Notes under the pieces: generated by a model | What the model was told of the DNA's origin: nothing | The model's database searches: none | The model's input: only the letters and a program-made list of their open reading frames with translations | Translations under genes and position numbers: made by a program | Origin: Bacteroidia bacterium | GTDB taxonomy: Bacteria; Bacteroidota; Bacteroidia; Bacteroidales; Prolixibacteraceae | DNA: 55,716 bases | NCBI GenBank assembly: GCA_026391295.1 | Contig: JAPLDS010000025.1 | Span: 1-55,716, forward strand | Direction: 5' to 3' | Shown: piece by piece, positions 46,229 through 55,716 of the stretch | Layout: the number at the start of each line of letters is the position of its first letter | Position numbering within the stretch: position 1 is the first letter of the stretch

Positions 46229-47002
46229 CTAAATTATCCCAGAACCTAACAAAGCCGAAAACACCAATAATACGATTGAAACAAAGATTTGCAGCGTTTT
46301 AATGGTTATTTTTTTGACCAGCTTATTTCCAATATAAACCCCTAAGAAGGCACATAGAACGGCAAAAGTCAATAGTGTCATCTTTGTTGAATCAATGCTT
46401 TTAAGGGTCGTGGAGGCATATAGCGAGAGTCGTGTGATGTCAACAAGACAGGCAATAACCACTCCTGTGCCGATAAATAGTTCTTTCGATAGACCAGCTC
46501 GAATTAAAAATGAACTTCGCAAAGCACCTTGATTGCCAGATAGTCCTCCAAAGAAACCACTGAGTAACCCTCCAAGAGGCATATATTTCTTGTCGAATTG
46601 CATCCCAGATAGCTTGGGGATTAGTTCAATCAAGGAGAAGATTAACAATAGCAGGGCTATGGTGAGCTTCATAGGGGTAATTATCATGACCTTTTCATAC
46701 AACGTGTAGGTCATGATGGGACTTGAATTTGAGAGTGTATTTAAGAAATAAGCTCCAACAAAGGCTGCAATCACTGAAGGTATACCAAATCGGACAATAA
46801 TTCTCCAATCGATGTGTTGATAATAAAACCCTAACTTGATTAGATTATTTGAAAAATGGACAATTGCTGTCAGGGCAATGGCAATCTCAATCGGGAAGAA
46901 GATTCCAAAGACAGGCATCAATAGGGTGCCGAGACCAAACCCTGAAAACAGGGTTAGTCCGGCGCCTAAAAAGGTGGTTAATCCGATTAGAATATACTCC
47001 AT
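46229..47002 (-). CDS. TauE/SafE-family permease
   Basis: The 257-aa protein has about eight hydrophobic helices and the family's two repeated halves, including GFGLGTLLMPVFGIFFPIEIAIALTA-type sequence near the start and GGLLSGFFGGLSGNQGALRSSFL in the middle. Relatives export sulfite, sulfoacetate or other organic anions, but the substrate cannot be read from sequence. It lies 26 bp downstream of the TonB receptor on the same strand, which may indicate co-transcription. Confidence 0.88.
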   Translation of the reverse strand: MEYILIGLTTFLGAGLTLFSGFGLGTLLMPVFGIFFPIEIAIALTAIVHFSNNLIKLGFYYQHIDWRIIVRFGIPSVIAAFVGAYFLNTLSNSSPIMTYTLYEKVMIITPMKLTIALLLLIFSLIELIPKLSGMQFDKKYMPLGGLLSGFFGGLSGNQGALRSSFLIRAGLSKELFIGTGVVIACLVDITRLSLYASTTLKSIDSTKMTLLTFAVLCAFLGVYIGNKLVKKITIKTLQIFVSIVLLVFSALLGSGII

Positions 47003-47028
47003 CTTAACTATTTGTTATAGTCTCAAAA

Positions 47029-49440
47029 TTACATATTGAAAATTAATTTCAAACTTATATTCCTCCCCATATTGTAAACACCCATCTTGCCTGTCATAGG
47101 GTTAAGCGGACCGTATTTAAGTCGACTTAAATGACTTTGATAGGCTACGTCAGCTAAATTTTCAGCACTTAGATAAATGCTTAAAAAATCAGCTTTTTTG
47201 AAAGCTTTGACATTGGCGCCGAGGCCTGCACTCAGCAGCGTATAGGCTGGAGTTGGAGTTTCTGTTTGATAGGCTTTGAAATAATGGTCTTGTTTGAAGT
47301 AATAATCAATTCCAAATTTCAGGTATCCATTGGTTAGCGATTTCCCAATTTTCTTAAACTTTGCCTTTAATTCTCCACTGTATTTTGGAGGGGGTATGAA
47401 TGTCAGATATTTAGTGCTGTCAGGTTGATTGTTTTGAGTAGCCTGAACGAATGAAAATGAGTTCTCGATATGCAGCCAATCTAGCGGATGCGGGTGGATA
47501 TCGAAATAGATTTCTCCTCCTTTAAGCACTGAATTTCCTTGAGCAAATTTAAATGCGGGTGCCGGATCTGATGAATTTGGTATTGAATCACCACCAGCAA
47601 TATTGCTTAGTTTACGTGAATAGATATAGTTCGAGATGAAATTTACAAATGGAGTTGCTTCAAAAGTTAGGTGGTCGGTGTTTAAGAAATAGGCCACATC
47701 AATTTGATGGCTTAGCTCTGGATTTAAATTTGAGGTTCCATACTCATACCTAAAAGAACCTTCATGCTTGCCATTTGAAGCAATCTCTGCAATGTTTGGA
47801 GCTCTAAAGCCTCTAGATAAATTGATTTTAAAGGTCGATTCATGATCTGCTTGATAGGATAGTCCAATACTGCCCGAATAACTAGTGTAATTGTTGTTAA
47901 GGGCTTTAAATTTCAAGGTGTTTAAGCTCCATAATCGATTAGTTGGGGCGCCAAATGGATCCAAAATGAGTTTGTCCGCAGCAATAGTCCTAGAGTCAAC
48001 TCGAAAGCCTCCGGCCAAGATTAAATCTTTTGCGACAGTCTTCTGTCCAAATACAAACCCACCAGCATCGAATAAATGGTAAGCTGGAATTAAGAATTCT
48101 AATCCTTTATTTTTATTGCCTTGAAAAATACCATTTATTCCTAGTGAGATATCCCATCCTTTAAGCTCCGTTAGATTATACCTTAGGTTATAATTTATCG
48201 TGCTTAAATCAAAAAATAAAGCTTTGTTGTTTGGATTCATTATATCACCAAATTCTTTTCTGGTGTTATTCTGAAGTCCAATATCAAAGTTAAGTGTCCC
48301 TTTTTGAAGGATGAAGAAGTTGTTTGCCAAGAATCTAAGGTGATCAACTTGTTGATGAGGAAAGCCTATTTGATAGCCATTGAGATCATTCGCTGTTGAT
48401 GAAACAATATTAGTAGAGCCTAATCCATCAGGTGCTAGAAAGGTAAAGCGTCCAAGTTGATCTCGTTCTCCTTCGATCATATTTAAGGTGGAACTGAACG
48501 AGCTAAAATCAATATGCGTATATCCCCATTTCTTATTTAGTCCTAGAGCCAAGCTTTCGCTATGCTCTTTAAACCCAGAATTGTAAACGATGCCATCGTA
48601 CTTGTTCCGATAATTTCCGGCTAACTTATTGCTAATACGACCAAGCCATTGAAATCCATTTTTATTCCCTGCATTTGAAATGGAAGTGCCAATTAGATTA
48701 TTGTTTGTTTGGTAGTCAGTAACTAATTGTGTTTTCAATTCGTTCGCATGAGGTGCCTTAGGTGAGATGAAATTTATTACCCCTGCAATCCCATCAGATC
48801 CGTACATTAGACTGCCAGGACCCTTAACGATCTCTACTCTATCAATAGCATATTCATCGATTTCAATCCCATGCTCATCGCCCCATTGTTGTCCCTCTTG
48901 CCGAATGCCATTGTAAAGCGTGATTATTCGGTTGTAACCTAATCCTCGAATAGTTGGTTTGGAGATCCCAGCTCCTGTAGTAATCTGATTGACTCCAGGA
49001 ATATTTTTTAATGCGTCGATCAGGTTTGTCGAGCTCGATTGATTCAGCGTCTCTAGATCAACCGGTTTAATGACAATAGGACTATGTTTAAGTTCTGTCG
49101 AATGAGATACGGCAGTTACAACAACGTGATTTAACTCTGTTGTTGCTTCACTTAGCGTGAAATTTAAGATGGTATCTGTGCGAATTGAAAGTCGTTCAGT
49201 AACTCTTTTGTACCCTAAGAGGCTAACTTCAATAAGGTAGCTCCCTTTTTTGATGGGGCCGATAAGATATTCCCCATCCCTGTCTGTCGCCGTACCAGTT
49301 TTTAGATCGGTGATGTAAATGGTCGCTCCAATAAGTTTTTCTTTTGTTTGTTGATCCGTTACGATTCCGCTGAGCTTATGTTGGCCATATGTCGATTGGA
49401 ATATGCCGAATAACAATACTATAATAATTGTTTGTTTCAT
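47029..49440 (-). CDS. TonB-dependent outer-membrane receptor
   Basis: The 803-aa protein has a signal peptide (about 1-19). A carboxypeptidase-like regulatory domain (about 20-105, SGIVTDQQTKEKLIGATIYI) precedes the plug (about 115-225, IVIKPVDLETL, GVNQITTGAGISKPTIRGLGYNR, VEIVKGPGSLMYGSDGIAGVINF). A 22-strand-type barrel follows, ending NMGRNISLKLIFNM with an aromatic/hydrophobic tail. The plug segment GIRQEGQQWGDEHGIEIDEYA resembles ZnuD-like metal receptors. With the His-rich neighbour, metal uptake (zinc or copper) is a reasonable guess, not proven. Confidence 0.93.
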   Translation of the reverse strand: MKQTIIIVLLFGIFQSTYGQHKLSGIVTDQQTKEKLIGATIYITDLKTGTATDRDGEYLIGPIKKGSYLIEVSLLGYKRVTERLSIRTDTILNFTLSEATTELNHVVVTAVSHSTELKHSPIVIKPVDLETLNQSSSTNLIDALKNIPGVNQITTGAGISKPTIRGLGYNRIITLYNGIRQEGQQWGDEHGIEIDEYAIDRVEIVKGPGSLMYGSDGIAGVINFISPKAPHANELKTQLVTDYQTNNNLIGTSISNAGNKNGFQWLGRISNKLAGNYRNKYDGIVYNSGFKEHSESLALGLNKKWGYTHIDFSSFSSTLNMIEGERDQLGRFTFLAPDGLGSTNIVSSTANDLNGYQIGFPHQQVDHLRFLANNFFILQKGTLNFDIGLQNNTRKEFGDIMNPNNKALFFDLSTINYNLRYNLTELKGWDISLGINGIFQGNKNKGLEFLIPAYHLFDAGGFVFGQKTVAKDLILAGGFRVDSRTIAADKLILDPFGAPTNRLWSLNTLKFKALNNNYTSYSGSIGLSYQADHESTFKINLSRGFRAPNIAEIASNGKHEGSFRYEYGTSNLNPELSHQIDVAYFLNTDHLTFEATPFVNFISNYIYSRKLSNIAGGDSIPNSSDPAPAFKFAQGNSVLKGGEIYFDIHPHPLDWLHIENSFSFVQATQNNQPDSTKYLTFIPPPKYSGELKAKFKKIGKSLTNGYLKFGIDYYFKQDHYFKAYQTETPTPAYTLLSAGLGANVKAFKKADFLSIYLSAENLADVAYQSHLSRLKYGPLNPMTGKMGVYNMGRNISLKLIFNM

Positions 49441-49501
49441 CCTGTATTCTAAATTAAAGTTAATGATAACTTACAGGACCTTCGTCGTCCTGTAAAATAA
49501 A

Positions 49502-49921
49502 TTAAGCTAGGAGTGATGAAACGGCAGGTGGCCCTCTGTTGGCAGAGTTTCTAGTGTTAAGATTATGGGTGCTTTGGTTCTTATTTTGGTACTTTATGAC
49601 CTGCTCATTGGCAAGCCATTCAATAGTAAAGGGCTGAAAAGAGTGCGGAGTGACAATGTGGTTGTCGCATAAGACACATTTTTCTGGGGCTTTTGTGAGG
49701 TGCGTTTTGTGATTGTGATTAAGGTCTTTCTCGGCAAAGTAGATTGCTTTTTCACAGGCTGAAGCTTGCAGATAGGCAATTTGAGTCGATTTGTGATGGT
49801 GAACTAAAATAGATGGGACAAAGCTGAATAGATAAATCAGCAAGAACATGAATCCTTTTAACCCTATTTTAATATGTCGTCTCAATCTGTCGTTCTTTAT
49901 AAGATCACAAATATAGAACAA
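49502..49921 (-). CDS. Small His-rich exported protein with RGPP C-terminus
   Basis: The 139-aa protein has a hydrophobic segment (about 22-42, GFMFLLIYLFSFVPSILV) that acts as signal or anchor. It is followed by VHHHKSTQ, CEKAIYFAEKDLNHNHKTHL and a C-x-x-C motif in EKCVLCDNHIV. It ends SANRGPPAVSSLLA; a C-terminal RGPP motif is typical of small Bacteroidetes envelope proteins (HYC_CC_PP-like). His and Cys pairs suggest metal binding. It is 61 bp upstream of the TonB receptor on the same strand, probably in one operon. Confidence 0.78.
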   Translation of the reverse strand: MFYICDLIKNDRLRRHIKIGLKGFMFLLIYLFSFVPSILVHHHKSTQIAYLQASACEKAIYFAEKDLNHNHKTHLTKAPEKCVLCDNHIVTPHSFQPFTIEWLANEQVIKYQNKNQSTHNLNTRNSANRGPPAVSSLLA

Positions 49922-49945
49922 TGATCAGTATTTCGATTGAGGTTT

Positions 49946-50716
49946 CTAGAATTTCTCGAATACTCCCAATCCAAACAGTGCAAAGTCATATTTTACTGGA
50001 TCGGCAGGATCTAATAATCTTAAATTATGGTCTAATTCAGCAACTGCTTTCGCATCATTTTGAGACCGAGTAAGGAGTCCTAATTTGCGAGCAACATTCC
50101 CCGAATGGACATCAAGAGGGCAGGAGAGCTGGCTAGGAACGATGGAATTCCAGAGTCCAAAATCTACCCCGCAATTATCTTTTCTTACCATCCATCTTAA
50201 ATACATGTTAATCCGTTTTGCTGCTGAACCACTCATTGGATCAGAGATATGTTTGGCTGTCCTTACTGGATGCGGAAGGCTGAAGAACTCATTTTTGAAC
50301 ATTGAGATAGCAGTCTGAGTTGAGGCGAGCTCTAATTGCCGAGATAGAGCAACCTCTAATCCTCCTTTATTCGCATAGATATGTTTTAAAGCCTTGATAA
50401 AATAGGCACAGTCTGTTTGATTAAATGTGCGGTGCACAAACCCCTCGAGTCGTTCGAGATGGTGTGGTTTGTGATTTAAAACGAAATCATAGGGAGCATT
50501 CCCCATGAGATTCATCAGCTTTAAACCATTACTGATGATCATTTTCCGATTTCCCCAGGCTATGGTGGCCACTAAGAATCCAGAAATCTCAATATCTTCC
50601 TTTAATTGGTATTGATGAGGAATGGTTATTGGATCTGATTCAATAAATTTAGGATTGTTATATTTAACAACCATCTCATCTAAAAATTCTTTTATTTCGG
50701 GGTTAAAGCTGCTCAA
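49946..50716 (-). CDS. TIGR02757 (DUF2400) family protein
   Basis: The 256-aa protein is typical of the family: FLVATIAWGNRKMIISNGLKLM, HRTFNQTDCAYFIKAL, MYLRWMVRKDNCGVDFGLW, CPLDVHSGNVARKLGLL and the C-terminal DPADPVKYDFALFGLGV. A helix-hairpin-helix DNA-glycosylase-like fold has been suggested for the family, but the activity is not established. It is divergent from the methyltransferase gene. Confidence 0.88.
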   Translation of the reverse strand: MSSFNPEIKEFLDEMVVKYNNPKFIESDPITIPHQYQLKEDIEISGFLVATIAWGNRKMIISNGLKLMNLMGNAPYDFVLNHKPHHLERLEGFVHRTFNQTDCAYFIKALKHIYANKGGLEVALSRQLELASTQTAISMFKNEFFSLPHPVRTAKHISDPMSGSAAKRINMYLRWMVRKDNCGVDFGLWNSIVPSQLSCPLDVHSGNVARKLGLLTRSQNDAKAVAELDHNLRLLDPADPVKYDFALFGLGVFEKF

Positions 50717-50794
50717 ATTGACTTAAATTTACCAGAACAAAGTTAATTAAAGATCTAGTAGTTGGTTGAATTTCATCAACTCTAAAACAGATAT

Positions 50795-51508
50795 ATGCGA
50801 AGGAATCCTTGGTTCGAGTTTAAACAGTTTCGTGTTGAACAACATAAGTCTGCCATGAAAGTTAGTACCGATAGTGTATTAATTGGCGCATGGGCTACTA
50901 TTGGCTTAGCTCAACGGATTTTAGATGTTGGCACGGGTACTGGTGTTATTGCATTGATGATGGCTCAGCGCTCTTTAGCAACTGTTGTGGCAATTGAGAT
51001 TGAGGCGGAGGCTTCTCAGGAGGCTCGACAGAATTTTAATCAATCACCTTGGACCGAACGATTATCACTTTTAAATGATGATTTCTCGGTTTTTGCGAAT
51101 CAAAAGTCGCTGAATTTCGATTTAATTGTGAGTAATCCTCCATTTTTTGCCGATTCACTAAAATCGAAAGATAAGGCACTTGCTACTGCTCGGCACACCG
51201 ATGACTTATCGCATAAACAACTTTTGATGGGAGCTAAGAATTTGCTCGCTCCGAACGGTCTTTTAAGTGTTATATTGCCTTATACTTGTTTTAGTGATTT
51301 TAAGGAAGAGGCTAGATTAATTGGTTTTTATTTGAAACGACGGACTGTCGTCATTCCAAAGATTGGAAAGCTGCCAAAACGCGTTTTGATTGAATTAACC
51401 CTCGAGGCCTGTTACCCTGTATTAGAGGAACTTACAGTCTTAGATAGTAATGGTGATTATACTCAAGAATATAAGAGCTTAACAACGGAATTTTATCCAG
51501 CTTTTTGA
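50795..51508 (+). CDS. trmN: tRNA1(Val) (adenine(37)-N6)-methyltransferase
   Basis: The 237-aa SAM-dependent methyltransferase has FEFKQF-type N-terminal sequence, HKSAMKVSTDSVLIGAWA, the SAM motif ILDVGTGTGVIALMMAQR (about 43-60), and the N6-adenine catalytic motif IVSNPPFF (about 112-119). These match the TrmN6/YfiC family, which methylates A37 of tRNA-Val. The start lies 78 bp from the divergent TIGR02757 gene. Confidence 0.9.
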   Translation: MRRNPWFEFKQFRVEQHKSAMKVSTDSVLIGAWATIGLAQRILDVGTGTGVIALMMAQRSLATVVAIEIEAEASQEARQNFNQSPWTERLSLLNDDFSVFANQKSLNFDLIVSNPPFFADSLKSKDKALATARHTDDLSHKQLLMGAKNLLAPNGLLSVILPYTCFSDFKEEARLIGFYLKRRTVVIPKIGKLPKRVLIELTLEACYPVLEELTVLDSNGDYTQEYKSLTTEFYPAF

Positions 51509-51534
51509 TGTTATTTTACAATTAAGGATAAACA

Positions 51535-51954
51535 ATGATCTCTCAGTTTTTCTGTCATCTGAATATTTGGGCTGCCTTGTTAGCTGCCTTGGTTCGGTTA
51601 ATACTAGGAAGTTTCTGGTATTCGCCTTTGTTGTTTGGTGATAAATGGATGATCGCAAACCGATTTACTGAAAAAAGTCTCGAGAAAGGTCATTCACTGC
51701 GAATGATCGCCTTAATCTCCTTCACCCTTTCGTTTTTGGGGGCTTTGGCATTAGGACTCTTTATTACCTCCGACTCAACAGCATTTTCTGGCGCTGGCAT
51801 GGGGGCTTTGGTCGCTCTGTTTTGGATCTCAACTTCTAAGGCCAATACATGCTTATTCGAGCATCAATCGCTTCAATACTTCCTGATTCATGCCGGTTAC
51901 GATTTGGTTGGTTATGTTGCGATGGGAGCTATCCTTGGCTTTTGGCACTCCTAG
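51535..51954 (+). CDS. DUF1761 family membrane protein
   Basis: The 139-aa protein has four hydrophobic helices. The N-terminal segment NIWAALLAALVRLILGSFWYSPLLFGDKWM carries the family's WYSP...FG..W signature (parts quoted: SFWYSPLLFGDKW). The function of DUF1761 is unknown. It follows the methyltransferase by 26 bp. Confidence 0.8.
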   Translation: MISQFFCHLNIWAALLAALVRLILGSFWYSPLLFGDKWMIANRFTEKSLEKGHSLRMIALISFTLSFLGALALGLFITSDSTAFSGAGMGALVALFWISTSKANTCLFEHQSLQYFLIHAGYDLVGYVAMGAILGFWHS

Positions 51955-52041
51955 TTTTTCCATTCTTTTAGAAGTTGGGTTTTATTTGATCATCACAACA
52001 AGAATTTATTACTTTTGATTCGAAACCCAAATTTGAATTCC

Positions 52042-53217
52042 ATGAAGTTCGTATGGCTTTGCTTGATGCTCTTTCTGTTCTTTGTGCCAAAGTCTAAGGC
52101 TCTAGTTTTATCACCTGATGCGAATATTTCGTTATTAACATGCGAGACTGGTGATGAGATATATTCCTATTTCGGTCATAGTGCGGTTCGGATAAATGAT
52201 CCCAAGGCTGGTGTCGATTATGTGTTTAATTATGGGGTCTTTAGCTTTGATACTCCTAATTTTGCTTGGCGTTTTATGAAGGGAGAGACCGATTATATGA
52301 TCGCCGGACAGCGTATGAATTCTTTTCTTGAAGCCTATGTGGAGGAGAATCGAACCGTTTACGAACAAATATTAGATCTTACACCCATTGAGAAACAAGC
52401 CCTTTTCGACGCGTTGCTTGAAAACTCAAAAGTTGAAAATAGGCTTTATAGGTATCGTCATTTTTCAGATAACTGCTCGACTCGGGTTCGTGATCAGTTT
52501 GAGAAATGTGTGAACCATGCCTTGCATTATGATACTTCAAAAGATCCGAAACTGACATATAGACAACTTATAGATCAATGCGTTCCAGTAAATAGCTGGG
52601 ATGGATTTGGAATAAAAATTGGCCTTGGGATACCGACCGATGAGCAAACAACTTTTGCTCAGAAGATGTTTTTGCCTATTTATTTATTGAATAGCATGGC
52701 GAGTGCAACAGTTGAAAGAGATGGTGTCAAAAAGCTGTTTGTCCAACCTAAAACGATACTGTTTCAGGCGACTCCAAGGGTTTCGGCTTTTGATTTTACA
52801 TCGCCAGTTGTGTTTTTTATTGCTTTGTTCATACTAATACTTGGACTAACAGCTTTGGAAGTTCGTCGAAAGAGCCGTTTTGTATGGCTCGATTTTCTGC
52901 TCTTCTTCTCATTGGGATTGTGTGGTTTGTTATTGTCTTTCCTTTGTTTTGTCTCTCTGCTGGAAGCCACTGGATCAAATCTGAATCTTATCTGGGCACT
53001 TCCAACTCATTTTATCTTTGCAATTTTGTGGCTCTTCAAATCTTTACGCCCTCGTTTGTTAGGGTATTTGAAATTTACTGTTGTCAGTTCTGCTTTGTTT
53101 TTGCTTGGTATGGCCTTTTTACCCCAGACCTTTCATTGGTTGGTTATTCCAATCTGTTTGATAATCATTTTACGTTCGGGAAGTGCTCTGCTTTATCGAG
53201 ATAATATTGTCGCTTAA
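52042..53217 (+). CDS. DUF4105 (Lnb-type periplasmic) membrane protein
   Basis: The start is ATG at 52042, which opens a clean signal peptide (MKFVWLCLMLFLFFVPKSKA); a longer frame from 52015 is less likely. The ectodomain (about 25-240) has YSYFGHSAVRINDP, FNYGVFSFDTPNF and YRYRHFSDNCSTRVRDQF, the His/Cys-containing blocks of DUF4105. Five transmembrane helices follow (about 250-385). The family is common in Bacteroidetes and may be a papain-like or NlpC-like hydrolase. The substrate is unknown. Confidence 0.85.
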   Translation: MKFVWLCLMLFLFFVPKSKALVLSPDANISLLTCETGDEIYSYFGHSAVRINDPKAGVDYVFNYGVFSFDTPNFAWRFMKGETDYMIAGQRMNSFLEAYVEENRTVYEQILDLTPIEKQALFDALLENSKVENRLYRYRHFSDNCSTRVRDQFEKCVNHALHYDTSKDPKLTYRQLIDQCVPVNSWDGFGIKIGLGIPTDEQTTFAQKMFLPIYLLNSMASATVERDGVKKLFVQPKTILFQATPRVSAFDFTSPVVFFIALFILILGLTALEVRRKSRFVWLDFLLFFSLGLCGLLLSFLCFVSLLEATGSNLNLIWALPTHFIFAILWLFKSLRPRLLGYLKFTVVSSALFLLGMAFLPQTFHWLVIPICLIIILRSGSALLYRDNIVA

Positions 53218-53372
53218 TCTTGAAAGGGAGGTTGCCTTGTGTGAATTCTTTTGATTCACTTTTTCTATACACGATTTGTTGAAAACTTACGAGTTTAAGT
53301 TTCTATGAAAAGATCTTTCATAGGTTGATTGTCTTATCTTTGTTTGAATGACTCTTTTTTAATCTTTATCCC
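53218..53372 (+). promoter_or_regulatory. mutS upstream region with hairpin and -7 box
   Basis: A perfect inverted repeat ctatgaaa-agatc-tttcatag (53303-53323) lies 12 bp before TATCTTTG (53335-53342), the Bacteroidetes -7 box. It could be an operator overlapping the -33 zone or part of a weak terminator of the DUF4105 gene. The mutS start is 30 bp downstream of the box. Confidence 0.45.
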
Positions 53373-55716
53373 TTGACAACACCTCCGAATAAGTACGCCG
53401 AGACCCCATTAATGAAGCAATATTATGCGGTTAAGAATAAATATCCTGACGCTGTATTGCTTTTCAGAGTTGGTGATTTTTATGAAACGTTCGGAGAAGA
53501 TGCAATCAAAGCTTCTGGAATTTTAGGAATCACCCTGACTCGACGTGCCAATGGATCTTCAAGTTTTGTTGAACTAGCTGGCTTCCCCTATCACTCTTTA
53601 GATACTTATCTTCCAAAGCTTGTTCGGGCTGGTCAGCGTGTGGCTATTTGCGAACAACTAGAAGATCCTAAACTCACCAAAAATATCGTTAAAAGAGGGA
53701 TTACTGAATTGGTAACACCAGGGGTTTCTATTGACGATAATGTTTTAGAGCACCGCGAGAATAACTTCTTGGCTTCCGTGCATATCGATAAAACTTTGGC
53801 TGGTGTTTCATTTTTGGATATCTCGACCGGTGAATTTTTGACCGCTGAGGGATCGTTTGAATATGTCGATAAACTTTTAAGTAGTTTCCAACCTAAAGAG
53901 GTGCTCTTTCAGAAAGGAAAGGAGAAGCTTTTTGTGGAGCTTTTTGGGAGTAAGTTTTATACCTATAAATTAGATGATTGGATCTATACTGAAGATGCAG
54001 CTAATGATCGTCTTTTACGTCACTTTGAGACCGCTTCACTGAAAGGGTTTGGAGTTCAGGCGTTGCAACTGGGTATTATCTCATCTGGTGCAATCTTGCA
54101 CTACCTCGATTTTACACAGCATTCACAAATACAGCACATAAGCGCTTTGTCGCGAATTGAGGAAGATCGATATGTCTGGCTTGATCGCTTTACCGTTCGT
54201 AATCTTGAACTCTTCCATACCCTAAACGAAGGGGCCAAAACTCTTGTGCAAGTTATCGATAAGACGATTAGTCCGATGGGTTCTCGTCTTTTGAAACGAT
54301 GGGTTGCATTGCCATTAAAAGATATTCAGCGGATTAATGATCGGCTAGAGGTGGTTCAGGAATTTTCTGACAATGCAGATTTAAAACTTTCTATCGAAGA
54401 GCAGCTTCATCATATCGGTGATCTGGAGCGAATTATCTCAAAGGCCGCTGTTGGACGCGTGAACCCTCGAGAGGTTGTGCAGCTGAAAGTTGCGCTTTGT
54501 GCCATAGAGCCTATTAAAGAGATTTGTACAGGCTCAAAAAATAAAGTCTTAAATAGATTGGGTGAGCAACTTAATTTATGTCAGACTATTCGAGATCGAA
54601 TCGAACATGAGCTTTTTAATGATCCTCCGATGCTGATCTCGAAAGGACATGTTATTGCTCAGGGTGTTTCTTCGGAGCTCGATGAATTGCGCGACCTGGC
54701 TTTTACGGGTAAAGATTACCTGCAGAAGATGCAAGAGCGTGAGATCGCCTCGACAGGTATCAGTTCGTTAAAAATAGCTTTTAATAATGTCTTTGGGTAC
54801 TACATCGAAGTGCGGAATATGCACAAAGATAAAGTTCCAGAGCACTGGATACGAAAGCAAACACTGGTCAATGCCGAGCGCTATATCACCGAGGAACTCA
54901 AGGATTATGAATCAAAGATCTTGGGTGCAGAGGAGAAAATATTGGCCATTGAGATTCGCTTGTTTAATGAACTCGTATCAGCGTTAACCGAATATATCTT
55001 AGCCATACAGCTAAATGCTAATCTTTTGGCTCAGGTTGATTGCTTATTGTCATTTGCTTCTGTGGCTAAGAGTAATCATTACAAGAGACCACTTTTGGAC
55101 GAGTCGCAAGTAATCGATATTAAGGGTGGTCGTCATCCAGTTATTGAGCAATCACTTCCTATTGGTGAAAAATACATTACCAACGATGTTTACTTGGATA
55201 ATGAAGAGCAACAGATCATTATCATTACAGGGCCAAATATGGCAGGAAAGTCTGCTTTGTTAAGACAGACGGCCTTAATCGTTTTAATGGCTCAAATGGG
55301 CTCTTTTGTCCCTGCGGAAGCTGCTTCGATTGGTTATGTCGATAAGATTTTCACTCGAGTTGGAGCCTCGGACAATATTTCGCAAGGTGAGTCTACCTTT
55401 ATGGTTGAGATGAATGAGGCAGCAAGCATCTTGAATAATATGTCGGATCGCAGTTTGATCCTTCTAGATGAACTTGGTAGGGGGACGAGTACCTATGATG
55501 GCATATCAATTGCTTGGTCGATTGTGGAATATATTCATGAATACCCAAAAGGGAAAGCTAAGACTTTATTTGCAACCCATTATCATGAATTAAACGAGAT
55601 GGAGAAGTCGTTCTCTAGGGTTCGAAACTTTAATGTTACGATTAAAGAGGTAGGGAACAAGGTTATTTTCTTACGCAAGTTAGTTCCTGGCGGAAGCAAT
55701 CATAGTTTTGGTATTC
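53373..55716 (+). CDS. mutS: DNA mismatch repair protein MutS, 3' end outside window
   Basis: The frame opens with TTG at 53373 ([17 protein letters not shown]); an in-frame stop at 53349 rules out longer starts, and the next ATG (53412) would truncate the conserved N-terminus. The mismatch-reading motif is [19 protein letters not shown] (Phe-x-Glu, about residues 31-49). The clamp and lever regions are followed by the ATPase: Walker [15 protein letters not shown], Walker [22 protein letters not shown] and [12 protein letters not shown]. The visible 781 codons are intact and end within the family's C-terminal part ([12 protein letters not shown]), so only the last ~80-100 residues are missing. 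Confidence 0.95.
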   Translation, partial: MTTPPNKYAETPLMKQYYAVKNKYPDAVLLFRVGDFYETFGEDAIKASGILGITLTRRANGSSSFVELAGFPYHSLDTYLPKLVRAGQRVAICEQLEDPKLTKNIVKRGITELVTPGVSIDDNVLEHRENNFLASVHIDKTLAGVSFLDISTGEFLTAEGSFEYVDKLLSSFQPKEVLFQKGKEKLFVELFGSKFYTYKLDDWIYTEDAANDRLLRHFETASLKGFGVQALQLGIISSGAILHYLDFTQHSQIQHISALSRIEEDRYVWLDRFTVRNLELFHTLNEGAKTLVQVIDKTISPMGSRLLKRWVALPLKDIQRINDRLEVVQEFSDNADLKLSIEEQLHHIGDLERIISKAAVGRVNPREVVQLKVALCAIEPIKEICTGSKNKVLNRLGEQLNLCQTIRDRIEHELFNDPPMLISKGHVIAQGVSSELDELRDLAFTGKDYLQKMQEREIASTGISSLKIAFNNVFGYYIEVRNMHKDKVPEHWIRKQTLVNAERYITEELKDYESKILGAEEKILAIEIRLFNELVSALTEYILAIQLNANLLAQVDCLLSFASVAKSNHYKRPLLDESQVIDIKGGRHPVIEQSLPIGEKYITNDVYLDNEEQQIIIITGPNMAGKSALLRQTALIVLMAQMGSFVPAEAASIGYVDKIFTRVGASDNISQGESTFMVEMNEAASILNNMSDRSLILLDELGRGTSTYDGISIAWSIVEYIHEYPKGKAKTLFATHYHELNEMEKSFSRVRNFNVTIKEVGNKVIFLRKLVPGGSNHSFGI

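Noticed and set aside
1-55716. CRISPR arrays, tRNA or rRNA genes, insertion sequences
   Set aside because: I looked for regularly spaced repeats, tRNA-like ends and transposase motifs and saw none. Only rnpB is recognisable as an RNA gene.

Overview
The window looks like a chromosome segment from a Bacteroidota (Bacteroidetes) bacterium, probably of the Sphingobacteriia type. Several features support this: a complete moxR-bat (aerotolerance) operon, a SecD-SecF fusion, a SusC-style TonB receptor with an N-terminal carboxypeptidase-like domain, families largely confined to the phylum (DUF4301, TIGR02757, CFI-box C-terminus), and TATCTTTG boxes matching the Bacteroidetes -7 promoter element TAnnTTTG. 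Many genes start with TTG.

Region 1 (1-10654, all minus strand) is an accessory, visibly A+T-rich island next to a tyrosine recombinase. Reading away from the recombinase it carries: an attI-like junction; a very large RecQ-type helicase fused to a DUF559/Vsr-like PD-(D/E)XK nuclease; a small coiled-coil membrane protein; a ~137 bp imperfect palindrome resembling an integron attC site; and an operon for a chaperone triad (J-domain-like protein with a CFI-box tail, membrane-anchored GrpE-like protein, Hsp70 cut off by the window edge). The 10-bp sequence at the recombinase-side junction is the exact complement of the outer arm of the attC-like palindrome, as expected for the two ends of one integron cassette. 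This is the best candidate for an undescribed system: possibly a cassette-borne helicase-nuclease plus chaperone defence module in a reverse-oriented integron-like platform.

Region 2 (11039-23270, plus strand) is a branched-chain amino-acid operon: leader peptide/attenuator - ilvD - ilvB - ilvN - leuA - leuC - leuD - second LeuA/CimA-like gene - leuB - ilvC - terminator. The leader has ten consecutive Leu/Val/Ile codons and complete 1:2, 2:3 and 3:4 pairings for transcription attenuation. ilvD is broken by an apparent 14-nt deletion.

Region 3 (23308-31783, minus strand) is moxR - DUF58 - Bat-associated membrane protein - batA - batB - batC - batD - batE. BatC carries a long Lys-Asp repeat encoded by a hexanucleotide tract.

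Region 4 (32151-55716) is mostly housekeeping: truA, aroE, a TPR protein, DUF4301, queA, RNase P RNA, an SNF2 helicase, secDF, a frameshifted tatA, a LolD-type ATPase, a TauE/SafE permease, a TonB receptor with a His-rich small protein, TIGR02757, a tRNA1(Val) m6A methyltransferase, DUF1761, DUF4105, and mutS running off the right edge. The two broken core genes (ilvD and tatA) have lost about 14 and 23 nt. They are either real lesions or assembly errors.
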